A stretch of 64,000 bases of DNA from Methylosinus sp. Ce-a6. GTDB lineage: Bacteria; Pseudomonadota; Alphaproteobacteria; Rhizobiales; Beijerinckiaceae. Every line of letters starts with the position of its first letter. Within the stretch, counting starts at the first letter, position 1. Location of the stretch: the NCBI RefSeq assembly GCF_009811655.1, contig NZ_BGJX01000003.1, positions 1 to 64,000 on the forward strand, given 5' to 3'. Positions 42,873 through 51,025 of the stretch are shown in pieces. Both the position numbers and the translations under genes were made by a program. Under the pieces are notes generated by a model. It was not told where the DNA came from and ran no database searches. It saw nothing but the letters and a program-made list of their open reading frames with translations.

Positions 42873-43430
42873 AATGATCTTTCCTCTGCTCTCGGCGCTC
42901 TCATCCTGGCGTCGATCGCGGCGGCGCAGGAACGACGGCGATCGCCGCACGCCTGTCGGCCTTCGGCAACACCGATCCCGGCGCCAAAAATAGCAACCTT
43001 ATTTTCGTTTCCTGTGGAGACTATGCGTATGCGAGCATGATTTCCGCGCCTTACCCGCTCGTCATGATCGGCGGAGGCCGGCAATGCGTGCATTTCACCT
43101 CCGCGCAACTGTCCAGAAGCCCGCAACCCCTTTCGTCGATATGCTCGCTAGCTCCAAAGCCAGCTCATTGCGCGATTTCAGCATCGACGGAAAACAATCG
43201 GATAAGCTGTTCACGACGCCGACGATCTATGGTGGCTCGATCGCCGCGGGTGCGATCATCATCATTCAGAGCGACGACAGATCGTCGAAAATCTCAGCGT
43301 GACGAATAGCTGGGACAATTGCTTTATTTGGACACCATTCACTTCGCCCGGCAGTGCGACAGCCAACGCTGGGTTGCCGAAAAGGAAGCATTGGAGCAAT
43401 ATAAACACGTCAAATCGTGGCCTCGGAGCG
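42873..43430 (+). pseudogene. Decayed gene for a secreted protein, several frameshifts
   Basis: Three reading frames hold consecutive protein-like segments. A signal-peptide-like piece ('MIFPLLSAL' then 'LILASIAAAQ' one frame over) starts near 42873. Then come 'AFGNTDPGAKNSNLIFVSCG' and 'DYAYASMISAPYPLVMIGGG' in one frame, 'PATPFVDMLASSKASSLRDF' and 'TTPTIYGGSIAAGAIIII' in another, and 'VENLSVTNSWDNCFIWTPFT' in a third. No single frame is long enough. I do not recognise the family. The segment lies between fkbM and intact csaA, inside the presumed insertion, and looks like a gene decaying after transfer. Confidence 0.5.
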
Positions 43431-43495
43431 TTCGAGAGGCCGCTGTGCGCGGCTTCTCGACGAAAGGGCGCGCGCCCGCGCCATGGAAGAGGCCC

Positions 43496-43861
43496 ATGAC
43501 CTGCAACCCCGCCGCGCCCGCGGCCGAGTGGATCGATTTTTCACATTTCGCGGCCGTCGATATTCGCATCGGCACGGTCGTCGCCGCTCATCCATTTCCC
43601 GAGGCGCGCAAACCGGCATTCAAGCTCGAGATCGATTTCGGGCCGGGCGTCGGAATCAAGCGCTCCAGCGCGCAGATCACGGTTCACTACGACATATCGA
43701 CGCTCGTCGGCCGGCAGGTGGCGGCGGTGGTGAATTTCCCGCCGCGCCAGATCGGCAAATTCATGTCCGAGGTGCTGACGCTCGGCTTTCCGGACGAAAA
43801 TGGCGATGTCGTGTTGGTCGCGCCGGAGCGGGCCGTGCCGAATGGCGCGCGGTTGTATTGA
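43496..43861 (+). CDS. csaA: CsaA-like tRNA-binding domain protein
   Basis: The 121-residue OB-fold protein has the EMAP/tRNA-binding signature. This comprises 'FAAVDIRIGTVVAAHPFPEA', 'AFKLEIDFGPGVGIKRSSAQ', 'LVGRQVAAVVNFPPRQIGKF' and 'SEVLTLGFPDENGDVVLVAP'. CsaA is a dimeric export-related chaperone that binds tRNA-like structures. The ATG at 43496 has 'GGAAGAGG' upstream. Its leader contains a hairpin that is conserved in the duplicated fragment at 41766, suggesting a real regulatory or structural element. Confidence 0.93.
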   Translation: MTCNPAAPAAEWIDFSHFAAVDIRIGTVVAAHPFPEARKPAFKLEIDFGPGVGIKRSSAQITVHYDISTLVGRQVAAVVNFPPRQIGKFMSEVLTLGFPDENGDVVLVAPERAVPNGARLY

Positions 43862-43887
43862 GAGGGCGACGTCGCCCGGCGATTCCC

Positions 43888-44973
43888 TCACGTCTGCCCC
43901 GGCCGCAGCCGGTAGAAGATGTGATTGCCGATCTTGTCCATCTTCTTCAACGCTTTGGCCCAGCGCGGCTTGACGTAATTGGCGTGGTAGTGCGTCGAGC
44001 GGCCGACGTCGGAAATATAGGTATGGCCGTTCATCACCTCGTCGGCGATGCGCTGCGCCGTGGTCCAGGAGTCGGGCTCGGTGACGCGCAGCCTCTTGCC
44101 CTCGCAGGCGAAGGAGAATTGGCAGGCCTTGTAATGGCTGCGGTTCTGATAGACGACGCCGCAGACGCTGGTCGGATAGAGGCCCGAGGACACGCGGTTC
44201 AGCACCACTTGCGCCACCGCCGCCTGACCCGCCTCCGGCTCGCTGCGCGATTCGAAATAGACCGCCTCGGCGAGGCAGCGCTTCTCGCGCGCGAGCTTGT
44301 CGGGATCGATGAGCGAGGCGTAATCGGGCGGCGTCTTGGTATCCTGCAGAGCGCGCGAGGGCGCGAAAGAGGCGACGGCGATCGGCACGGCGTCCGGCTG
44401 CGCCGGCGTCGAGGAGGCGAGCGCCGCGGCGCGCGCGACCGGCGGCGTCGCGCCATGGGCGGCGCGCTCGCGCATGGCTTCGGAAATGCGCTGTGTCGTC
44501 GCCGAGCCGCGTTGCGTGGGCGAGGCTTGGCCATTGCCGCGCTGCGTCGTCGGCGCGCCGCCGGAATCGGCGGGGAAATCGGCGGCCTCGGGGCCGGCCA
44601 GCGCGACAATCGTCGTCTCGCCGCCTAGGCCGAGCGAGACCTCCACCGTTTCGCCGTCGTTCCGCTTCGAGTCGAAAGAGGGACGCATGGCGATGATCGG
44701 ATCGCCTTTCTTGGCGCGGTCGACTTCCGGAAAGCTCTCGGCGTGGGGTTTCAGCACGGCGTGCGGCTCGCGCTCGTCCGGCTGGGCGTGGACATCCTCG
44801 TCCGTGCCGACGGAAAGGCGCGCGGTCTGCATTCGCGCGACATGGGGCGGGATGTTCCAGCCCTGCGAAGGGTCCTGGCCGGCGGCGGCGGTGAAGGACA
44901 CCAACAGGCCAGCGCCCAGCCACCAGGGCGCGATGACGCCTATGGCCCAGCTCACTCCCGACCGACGACCCAT
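43888..44973 (-). CDS. SleB-type cell wall hydrolase
   Basis: The 361-residue protein has an N-terminal membrane anchor or signal (about 8-32, 'WAIGVIAPWWLGAGLLVSFT') and a long low-complexity region rich in Thr/Gln/Ala (about 60-215). A C-terminal Hydrolase_2/SleB domain follows: 'CLAEAVYFESRSEPEAGQAA' with the catalytic Glu, 'VAQVVLNRVSSGLYPTSVCG', 'QFSFACEG' and 'VGRSTHYHANYVKPRWAKAL'. In non-sporulating bacteria such enzymes cleave peptidoglycan during growth or division. It is convergent with csaA. Confidence 0.92.
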   Translation of the reverse strand: MGRRSGVSWAIGVIAPWWLGAGLLVSFTAAAGQDPSQGWNIPPHVARMQTARLSVGTDEDVHAQPDEREPHAVLKPHAESFPEVDRAKKGDPIIAMRPSFDSKRNDGETVEVSLGLGGETTIVALAGPEAADFPADSGGAPTTQRGNGQASPTQRGSATTQRISEAMRERAAHGATPPVARAAALASSTPAQPDAVPIAVASFAPSRALQDTKTPPDYASLIDPDKLAREKRCLAEAVYFESRSEPEAGQAAVAQVVLNRVSSGLYPTSVCGVVYQNRSHYKACQFSFACEGKRLRVTEPDSWTTAQRIADEVMNGHTYISDVGRSTHYHANYVKPRWAKALKKMDKIGNHIFYRLRPGQT

Positions 44974-45126
44974 ACGCTGACGCCCCGTCTCGACCCGCGA
45001 AGCGTGGCCGAAACGCCACAGGCAAACGCAGAAAAGTCTACGGAGAAAACTTATCGCGCATTAGGCTTGCGGGTCGGTTAAGGCGGCGCTCCTCGCGCGT
45101 CCCAGTTTGGATCAGAGCGCCGCGCG

Positions 45127-45546
45127 CTACGCGCCGAGAAGATGCGCGACGATCTCGCGGGTCTGCGCGCCGCGGCGATGCTCGAAGAGATAGACCCCCT
45201 GCCATGTCCCGAGGGCCAGAGCGCCGCGCGACAGCGGAATGGAGAGTTGCGTCTGCGTCAGCGCCGCGCGGATATGGGCGGGCATGTCGTCGGGGCCTTC
45301 CGTGTCGTGCTCGTAGAGGCCTTCGCCCTCGGGCGCGAAGCCAAAAAAGGCCCGCTCGAGATCGCGCAGCACGGCCGGGTCGGCGTTCTCCTGAATGACC
45401 AGCGAGGCCGAAGTGTGCCGGCAGAACAAAGTGAGCAGCCCCGTCGTGAGGCCCTGGCCGCCGGCCCAGGCGGAGACGACGCGGGTCACATCGTAAAAGC
45501 CCTTGCCGCGGGTTTCGACGTCGAAGTGGTGGATTGCTTGGCGCAT
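45127..45546 (-). CDS. YjbQ/UPF0047 family protein
   Basis: The 139-residue protein has all family blocks: 'LTLFCRHTSASLVIQENADP', 'HDTEGPDDMPAHIRAALTQT' and 'LALGTWQGVYLFEHR'. Members can have weak thiamin phosphate synthase activity; the physiological role is unsettled. It is a stand-alone gene divergent from the region holding the Fic remnant. Confidence 0.93.
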   Translation of the reverse strand: MRQAIHHFDVETRGKGFYDVTRVVSAWAGGQGLTTGLLTLFCRHTSASLVIQENADPAVLRDLERAFFGFAPEGEGLYEHDTEGPDDMPAHIRAALTQTQLSIPLSRGALALGTWQGVYLFEHRRGAQTREIVAHLLGA

Positions 45547-45798
45547 TGGGGGGAATGTGCGGACGAAACGGGGACGAGTCCAGTCCGGGCGTCCGAGAGA
45601 CGCTTCAAACCCAGTCGATTAACAGGATGCTCTCGTCCAGGGACACACAGCACGAATAAGGCCACCCACGACAATGCGGTTGATGGCGTCATTCTCATCG
45701 CTATTATAATGAACGCATATCGAAAATGAACGTATCACCCGTCAGATGGTCATAGAAGCAGACGCGAAGGTCTGTCGCGAGATGGAAACAGATGCGTC
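45547..45798. other. Intergenic region upstream of the Fic remnant
   Basis: About 250 bases, AT-richer than surroundings towards 45700 ('CGCTATTATAATGAACGC'). No intact frame was found. The first half may hold the yjbQ promoter, and the second may be eroded 5' sequence of the fic gene, but I could not align it. Confidence 0.35.
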
Positions 45799-45957
45799 GA
45801 ATTCATCTCCGCGGACAAGAAGCCTTATTACAATGAGCTCGAGAAGGCTGATCGTGCTTGGCGGCTCGGAGAATTGGATATTTCAGGCATGGAGAAAATG
45901 ATGGAAAGCCTGTCGGCGAAGCAATTGTTGAGCGCCACGCAGGAAGCCGGCCTCTGA
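45799..45957 (+). pseudogene. C-terminal remnant of a Fic-family gene
   Basis: Fifty-two codons in one frame read 'EFISADKKPYYNELEKADRA', 'WRLGELDISGMEKMMESLSA' and 'KQLLSATQEAGL' before a TGA. This resembles the C-terminal tail of larger Fic proteins (a FLxADKRPYYxALExAD block followed by MExxLxxLLAxQL). The catalytic Fic motif is absent and no start exists, so it is a dead fragment. Confidence 0.6.
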
Positions 45958-46036
45958 TGCTCATGGAGAACAGAGGCAGTTTGGCCGACACTCGGCAGGA
46001 ATAAAAAAAACCAACGACATTAAATACTACTTCCTC

Positions 46037-48715
46037 TCACGCCGTGCTCGCGGCCTCCTTGCCCAGCGCCGCCTGCGCCGCGGCGAGCCGGGCGATGGGC
46101 ACGCGATAGGGCGAGCAGGACACGTAATCGAGGCCGACGCTCTCGAAGAAGGCGATGGAGGCCGGATCGCCGCCATGCTCGCCGCAAATGCCGAGCTTGA
46201 TCGCGGGGCGGGCGGCGCGGGCGCGCTCGCAGGCGAGGCGCACCAGCTCGCCGACGCCCTGCTGGTCGATGGTCACGAAAGGATCGGCCGGCAATATGCC
46301 CTTCTGCGCATAGGCGCCGAGGAAGGAGCCGGCGTCGTCGCGCGAGACGCCGAGCGTCGTCTGCGTCAGATCATTGGTTCCAAAGGAGAAGAATTCCGCC
46401 GTCTCGGCGATCTCGGCGGCGCGCAGGCAGGCGCGCGGCAGCTCGATCATCGTGCCGATGCGATATTTGGGCGCAAGTCCCGTCTCTTCTTCCACCGCCT
46501 TGGCGGCCGCGGCGATGCGTTCGGCGACGAAATCGAGCTCGGTCCGCGCGAAGACGAGCGGAACCATGATCTCGATCGCCGCCGGAACGCCGGTCGCGAT
46601 CGTCGAGGCGATCGCCGCCTCGAAAATCGCGCGCGCCTGCATTTCGGCGATCTCCGGAAAGGCGACGGCGAGACGCACGCCGCGAAAGCCGAGCATGGGG
46701 TTGAATTCGGCGAGCTCCCTCGCGCGCTGGCGCAATTTGGCGGGATCCGCGCCCATGGCCGCGGCGACCTCGGCGATCTCGGCCTCCGTATGCGGCAGGA
46801 ATTCGTGCAGCGGCGGATCGAGCAGGCGGATCGTGACCGGCAGGCCGGCCATGATCTCGAACAATTCTTGAAAATCGCCGCGCTGGATCGGCAGCAGCTT
46901 GGCGAGCGCGGCGCGGCGGCCCTCGACGTCGTCGGCGAGGATCATCTCGCGCACGGCGACGATGCGGTCGTCCTCGAAGAACATGTGCTCGGTGCGGGCG
47001 AGACCGACGCCCTCGGCGCCGAAACGGCGGGCGGCGCGGGCGTCGGCGGGCGTCTCGGCGTTGGCGCGCACGCGCATCCGGCGCGTCTCGTCGGCCCAGG
47101 ACATCAGCACGGCGAATTCTCCGGTGAGCTCGGGCTGGCGCATCTTCACCGCGCCGGCGATGACGCGGCCGGCCGAGCCGTCGATGGTGACGAGATCGCC
47201 CTTGGAAAAGCGCCGTCCGGCGACGGAGAAGCTCTGGTCCTCGTAATTGACCCTTATCGCGCCGACGCCGCAGACGCAGGGCTTGCCCATGCCGCGCGCC
47301 ACCACGGCGGCGTGCGAGGTCATGCCGCCGCGCGTCGTCAATATGCCCTCGGCGGCGTGCATTCCGCCTATGTCCTCCGGGCTCGTCTCCACGCGAACGA
47401 GGATGATCTTGCGGCCCGCGGCGGCGAGTCTCTCCGCCTCGGCGGCGTCGAAGACGATCTCGCCGACGGCGGCGCCGGGCGAGGCCGGCAGGCCGGTCGC
47501 CAGAATCGTCGGCGTCACGTCGGGGTCGATCGTCGGATGCAGCAATTGGTCGAGTGACAGCGGATCGATGCGCAAAATCGCCTCTTCGCGCGTGATGAGC
47601 CCCTCATTGGCCATGTCGACGGCGATCTTGAGCGCGGCCGGCGCCGTGCGCTTGCCGGTGCGCGTCTGCAGCATCCAGAGCTTCCCGCGCTCGACGGTGA
47701 ACTCCATGTCCTGCATGTCGCGATAATGCGTCTCGAGCAGATCGGAGACGCGGCGGAACTCTTCGAACACGGCCGGCAGCGCCGTCTCCATCGACGGCCG
47801 GTCGGAGCCGCCGGCGCGGCGCGCCGCCTCGGTGATCGATTGCGGCGTGCGAATGCCGGCGACGACGTCCTCGCCCTGGGCGTTGATCAGGAACTCGCCA
47901 TAGAGCTCTCGCGCCCCCGTGGAGGGATTGCGGGTGAAGGCGACGCCGGTCGCGGAGCTGTCGTCCATATTGCCGAAGACCATGGCCTGCACATTGACGG
48001 CCGTGCCCCAATCCTCGGGAATATTATGCAGCTGTCGGTAGATGAGCGCGCGGTGATTCATCCAGGACGAGAACACCGCGCCGATCGCGCCCCATAATTG
48101 CTCGCGCGGCTCCTGCGGAAATGGGCGGGAAGTCGCTTTCTCGACAATCGTCTTGAAGGCGCCGACGATATTGCGCCAATCGGCGGCGGAGAGTTCCGTG
48201 TCGAGGACGAGGCTTTTCTCCGCCTTGTAATGCTCGAGCGCGTCCTCGAATTCGTGATGCTCGAGCCCGAGCACCACTGTCGCGTACATTTCGATGAAAC
48301 GGCGATAGGAATCATAGGCGAATCGCTCGTTGCGGGCGATCGCCGCCAGCGCCCCGACGGTCTCGTCGTTGAGGCCGAGGTTCAGCACCGTGTCCATCAT
48401 GCCGGGCATGGAGGCGCGGGCGCCGGAGCGGACCGAGACGAGCAGGGGCCATTTCGCCTCGCCGAAGCTGTGGCCGGCGAGCTGGCCCAGTCGCGCCAGC
48501 GCCTCGTCGATCTGAGCCGCGAGCTCGGCGGGATAGGTCTTGCCATTCGCATAGAAATGCGCGCAGACCTCGGTGGTTATGGTGAAGCCGGGGGGGACCG
48601 GCAGGCCGAGGCCGGCCATTTCGGCGAGATTGGCCCCCTTGCCGCCGAGCAGATTCTTCATCGCGGCCGAGCCTTCGGCCGCGCCGCCGCCGAAATTATA
48701 GACCCATTTGGTCAT
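46037..48715 (-). CDS. ppdK: Pyruvate, phosphate dikinase
   Basis: PPDK interconverts pyruvate, ATP and phosphate with phosphoenolpyruvate, AMP and PPi. The 892 residues show the N-terminal nucleotide-binding domain ('KNLLGGKGANLAEMAGLGLP', 'VSVRSGARASMPGMMDTVLN'). The swivelling phospho-His domain is 'ILTTRGGMTSHAAVVARGMG', and the C-terminal PEP domain ends 'GICGEHGGDPASIAFFESVG', with the catalytic Cys and 'FFSFGTNDLTQTTLG'. The ATG at 48715 matches the family N terminus 'MTKWVYNFGGG'. PPi made or used here could be balanced by the H+-pyrophosphatase. Confidence 0.97.
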   Translation of the reverse strand: MTKWVYNFGGGAAEGSAAMKNLLGGKGANLAEMAGLGLPVPPGFTITTEVCAHFYANGKTYPAELAAQIDEALARLGQLAGHSFGEAKWPLLVSVRSGARASMPGMMDTVLNLGLNDETVGALAAIARNERFAYDSYRRFIEMYATVVLGLEHHEFEDALEHYKAEKSLVLDTELSAADWRNIVGAFKTIVEKATSRPFPQEPREQLWGAIGAVFSSWMNHRALIYRQLHNIPEDWGTAVNVQAMVFGNMDDSSATGVAFTRNPSTGARELYGEFLINAQGEDVVAGIRTPQSITEAARRAGGSDRPSMETALPAVFEEFRRVSDLLETHYRDMQDMEFTVERGKLWMLQTRTGKRTAPAALKIAVDMANEGLITREEAILRIDPLSLDQLLHPTIDPDVTPTILATGLPASPGAAVGEIVFDAAEAERLAAAGRKIILVRVETSPEDIGGMHAAEGILTTRGGMTSHAAVVARGMGKPCVCGVGAIRVNYEDQSFSVAGRRFSKGDLVTIDGSAGRVIAGAVKMRQPELTGEFAVLMSWADETRRMRVRANAETPADARAARRFGAEGVGLARTEHMFFEDDRIVAVREMILADDVEGRRAALAKLLPIQRGDFQELFEIMAGLPVTIRLLDPPLHEFLPHTEAEIAEVAAAMGADPAKLRQRARELAEFNPMLGFRGVRLAVAFPEIAEMQARAIFEAAIASTIATGVPAAIEIMVPLVFARTELDFVAERIAAAAKAVEEETGLAPKYRIGTMIELPRACLRAAEIAETAEFFSFGTNDLTQTTLGVSRDDAGSFLGAYAQKGILPADPFVTIDQQGVGELVRLACERARAARPAIKLGICGEHGGDPASIAFFESVGLDYVSCSPYRVPIARLAAAQAALGKEAASTA

Positions 48716-48968
48716 CGCATCATTTTCCGGGCGCCACGCTGCGGCGCAACATACAAGAACCGGACCGGCTGAACACCTCCCGCGCCGCAGCGGCAGATTT
48801 CGCACATCGAAGCTCACGCTCGCAACCATCGCCGGGACCGCCCGGGCGAAGGGTCGGCCCAGCCATAAGATAGGTCGCGCCAGACGAATATTCCGTGAAC
48901 GCCTCCGAACGCACAGAAAACCGATGCGCGAGCGCGCGCCGCCTGGCGGGCGGCGAGCGTTCATGGTC
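48716..48968. other. ppdK upstream region
   Basis: Roughly 250 bases upstream of ppdK on the minus strand, presumably with its promoter. No protein-like frame or recognised RNA structure is visible. It is bordered by the two-hairpin repeat at 48969. Confidence 0.35.
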
Positions 48969-49079
48969 TTAGAGCGTCTCTAGCCGAAGTGGACGCCGGT
49001 TCGGCGTCGGAAACGCGTCAAAACAAAAGCCGAGATAGAGTCTTTCCGTGTTTCGATGAAACATGGAAAGACTCTATAA
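48969..49079. repeat. Two-hairpin intergenic element, copy B
   Basis: It opens TAGAGCGTC, then the stem GACGCCG / CGGCGTC (48992-49008) and AAACGCG, then a conserved linker AAAACAAAAGC. The second hairpin at 49036-49076 has arms that begin TAGAGTCTTTCC and end GGAAAGACTCTA, with one non-pairing position (G against T). The outer stem of the first hairpin is damaged in this copy (GCGTCTC instead of GCGTTTCC). Confidence 0.85.
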
Positions 49080-49111
49080 GGGCGCATCGGAACGGCGGAA
49101 GGCCCGAGCCC

Positions 49112-49324
49112 ATGACCGACGACGAAGACCGCCCGCGCGCCAGCGGCAAGGCACTGGGCGACAAGGCCGCCTCCCATGAGATCGGACAGCCGCTCGACAC
49201 GCTCTCCGTCGCCGAATTCGACGCGCGCATCGCTCTGTTGCGCGCCGAGATCGAGCGGCTTGAGACCGCGCGCGCCGCCAAGGCGGCCTCGCTCGCCGCC
49301 GCGGACGCTTTTTTCAAGAAATGA
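49112..49324 (+). CDS. DUF1192 family protein
   Basis: The 70-residue protein has a polar N terminus and the DUF1192 helical motif 'LSVAEFDARIALLRAEIERL', followed by 'AKAASLAAADAFFKK'. This is a short coiled coil typical of small alphaproteobacterial proteins of unknown function. The ATG at 49112 is favoured for its match to the family length; 'GGCGGAAGGC' lies about 10 bases upstream. Confidence 0.85.
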   Translation: MTDDEDRPRASGKALGDKAASHEIGQPLDTLSVAEFDARIALLRAEIERLETARAAKAASLAAADAFFKK

Positions 49325-49359
49325 TGCGGCGCGAGCTGGCCCGCGCCGCGAAACGGCCG

Positions 49360-50793
49360 TCAGCGCGCCGACGGCGGCGCACGGCCGGTGATCAGATTCG
49401 GCACGGCGTAGGGAGAGCCATAGGCCAGGACGTGGCTGATGGCGATCAGCCGATCGGCGAGGGGAGGCGGGCTCTGCTGGAATGAGAACGATGTCGCATT
49501 GTGGCACATGAAGCAGTTCTGCACATTGGCGATCGGCTGATTCTTCGCCGCCTGCACGAAAGTCTCCGCCGTCGTGTTGGCGAGATTGACGGAGCCGATC
49601 GCGCTGGTCTGGTCGCTCTTCAGATTGTAGCTATTGGGCGCCATCCAGACCGTGCCGATGAGATTATAGTTCGAGAACAGCGATTGCGGCGCGGGCTCGC
49701 CGGCGAGGAACGTCTGGCCGGAAGCGTTCACCGAGAGCACATTGGCCGGCCCTCCCGTCTGGTTCTCGCCGCCGGTGCGATTCTCCAACACGATGTTATT
49801 GGCCGGCGCGAAGCGCTGGCTCGCAATGTCGAAGGTCAGCGTCGGCGGAATATTGGCGATATTCGCCGACGAGAAGGGCGTGTTCGCCGCGTAGAAGGTG
49901 AAGCCCTTCGGATTCTTGCTTGTCGGCGAGAAGGTATTGTCGGCGACGGCGGGCGAATTGGCCTTGTGCTCGAAGGTCGCCCACAGGAATTCGGGATGGT
50001 TCGCCGTATAGCCGACCACATGCAGGCCGACGAGCGCGACCTGAGCCTTCACGAATTTCCCGGCGACCGGCACGATGGCGACCGTGGTCTTGGTGCGCAG
50101 CACGGTCAGCACCGGGACCTCCGCCTCCGTCACAAAGGCGCCGGCCGGCGGCTTCTCGCCCGGCGCGAGCCGCAGCCAGGTCGCCTTGAACACGGCTGCG
50201 CCTATATCGAAATAGGAGGCCGGCGGCTGGGACGAATAGCCTCCGTCGACGATGAGATTTTTCTTCGCCGTCGCGAAATAGGACGGATTCATGTGGACAG
50301 ACGCCAGGACGGGATAGCCGTTCGGCCCGACGAGCACATTGCCGTCGGCCTCGACAATGGCGCCGGCGCCTTCCGTATAGCCCGCCGTGCCATGGGGCAT
50401 CAGCGAACGGGCGCCGATCTTCAAGGGCCTCGGACCGATGTTGGCCGCCGTGGTTTTGGTGGAGAGAAGGTCGTCGGGCGTCGGCAGGGTCAGGAAGCGC
50501 GGGACGCCATTGGCGTCGAGCGCCGTCGCCCAGACGAAGGCCTCGAAGGACCATTCGTGGAAATTGCAGTCGGGCGTGGGCAGTCCCGCCGTATCCTGTG
50601 TCGGGAAAGCGGATGTGGGTTTTTGAAAATTGCCCAGATTTTCCTGCCAGCCGGGCGGCGGGCAGGCGGCGGCCGCGGTGGCGGGCGCTTCCTCATATTG
50701 TGGTTCTTTGGCGATGGCCGCGGCGGCGAGAGCGACGGGGGCCGCGACGAGAAGGAGAAGCTGGCGTTTCATCCCGAATATCCTTTTCTTCAA
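49360..50793 (-). CDS. Secreted protein with a C-terminal c-type haem motif
   Basis: Of 477 residues, the first ~28 form a signal peptide (a second Met at residue 8, base 50772, gives the cleaner version 'MKRQLLLLVAAPVALAAAA'). The mature protein has motifs such as 'DCNFHEWSFEAFVWATALDA' and 'LPTPDDLLSTK'. Near the C terminus is one CXXCH haem-binding motif in 'NVQNCFMCHNATSFSFQ'. It is therefore probably a periplasmic monohaem protein. I do not recognise the family or partner. A possible cytochrome role in electron transfer is inferred only from the motif. Confidence 0.75.
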   Translation of the reverse strand: MKKRIFGMKRQLLLLVAAPVALAAAAIAKEPQYEEAPATAAAACPPPGWQENLGNFQKPTSAFPTQDTAGLPTPDCNFHEWSFEAFVWATALDANGVPRFLTLPTPDDLLSTKTTAANIGPRPLKIGARSLMPHGTAGYTEGAGAIVEADGNVLVGPNGYPVLASVHMNPSYFATAKKNLIVDGGYSSQPPASYFDIGAAVFKATWLRLAPGEKPPAGAFVTEAEVPVLTVLRTKTTVAIVPVAGKFVKAQVALVGLHVVGYTANHPEFLWATFEHKANSPAVADNTFSPTSKNPKGFTFYAANTPFSSANIANIPPTLTFDIASQRFAPANNIVLENRTGGENQTGGPANVLSVNASGQTFLAGEPAPQSLFSNYNLIGTVWMAPNSYNLKSDQTSAIGSVNLANTTAETFVQAAKNQPIANVQNCFMCHNATSFSFQQSPPPLADRLIAISHVLAYGSPYAVPNLITGRAPPSAR

Positions 50794-51025
50794 AAATCGC
50801 GAAGGCGGCGGCGAAGCGTCCGCCCCGCTGAGAACATCGCTTCTTACCGCTCCCGCGTTCGGCGCGGCCTGGAAAAAGCGACGAGCGAATTCTAGCGACG
50901 ATAAGCGTCGCGCGCATTACGAAACCAGCGTGTGAAGCAGAGTTTTCGCCTTGGACCGCTTTCTTGCTCTCACCATGTCGCTCTGTTAAGACGCAGGCTT
51001 CGACAGGAAAGGGCCGCGACAGGGA

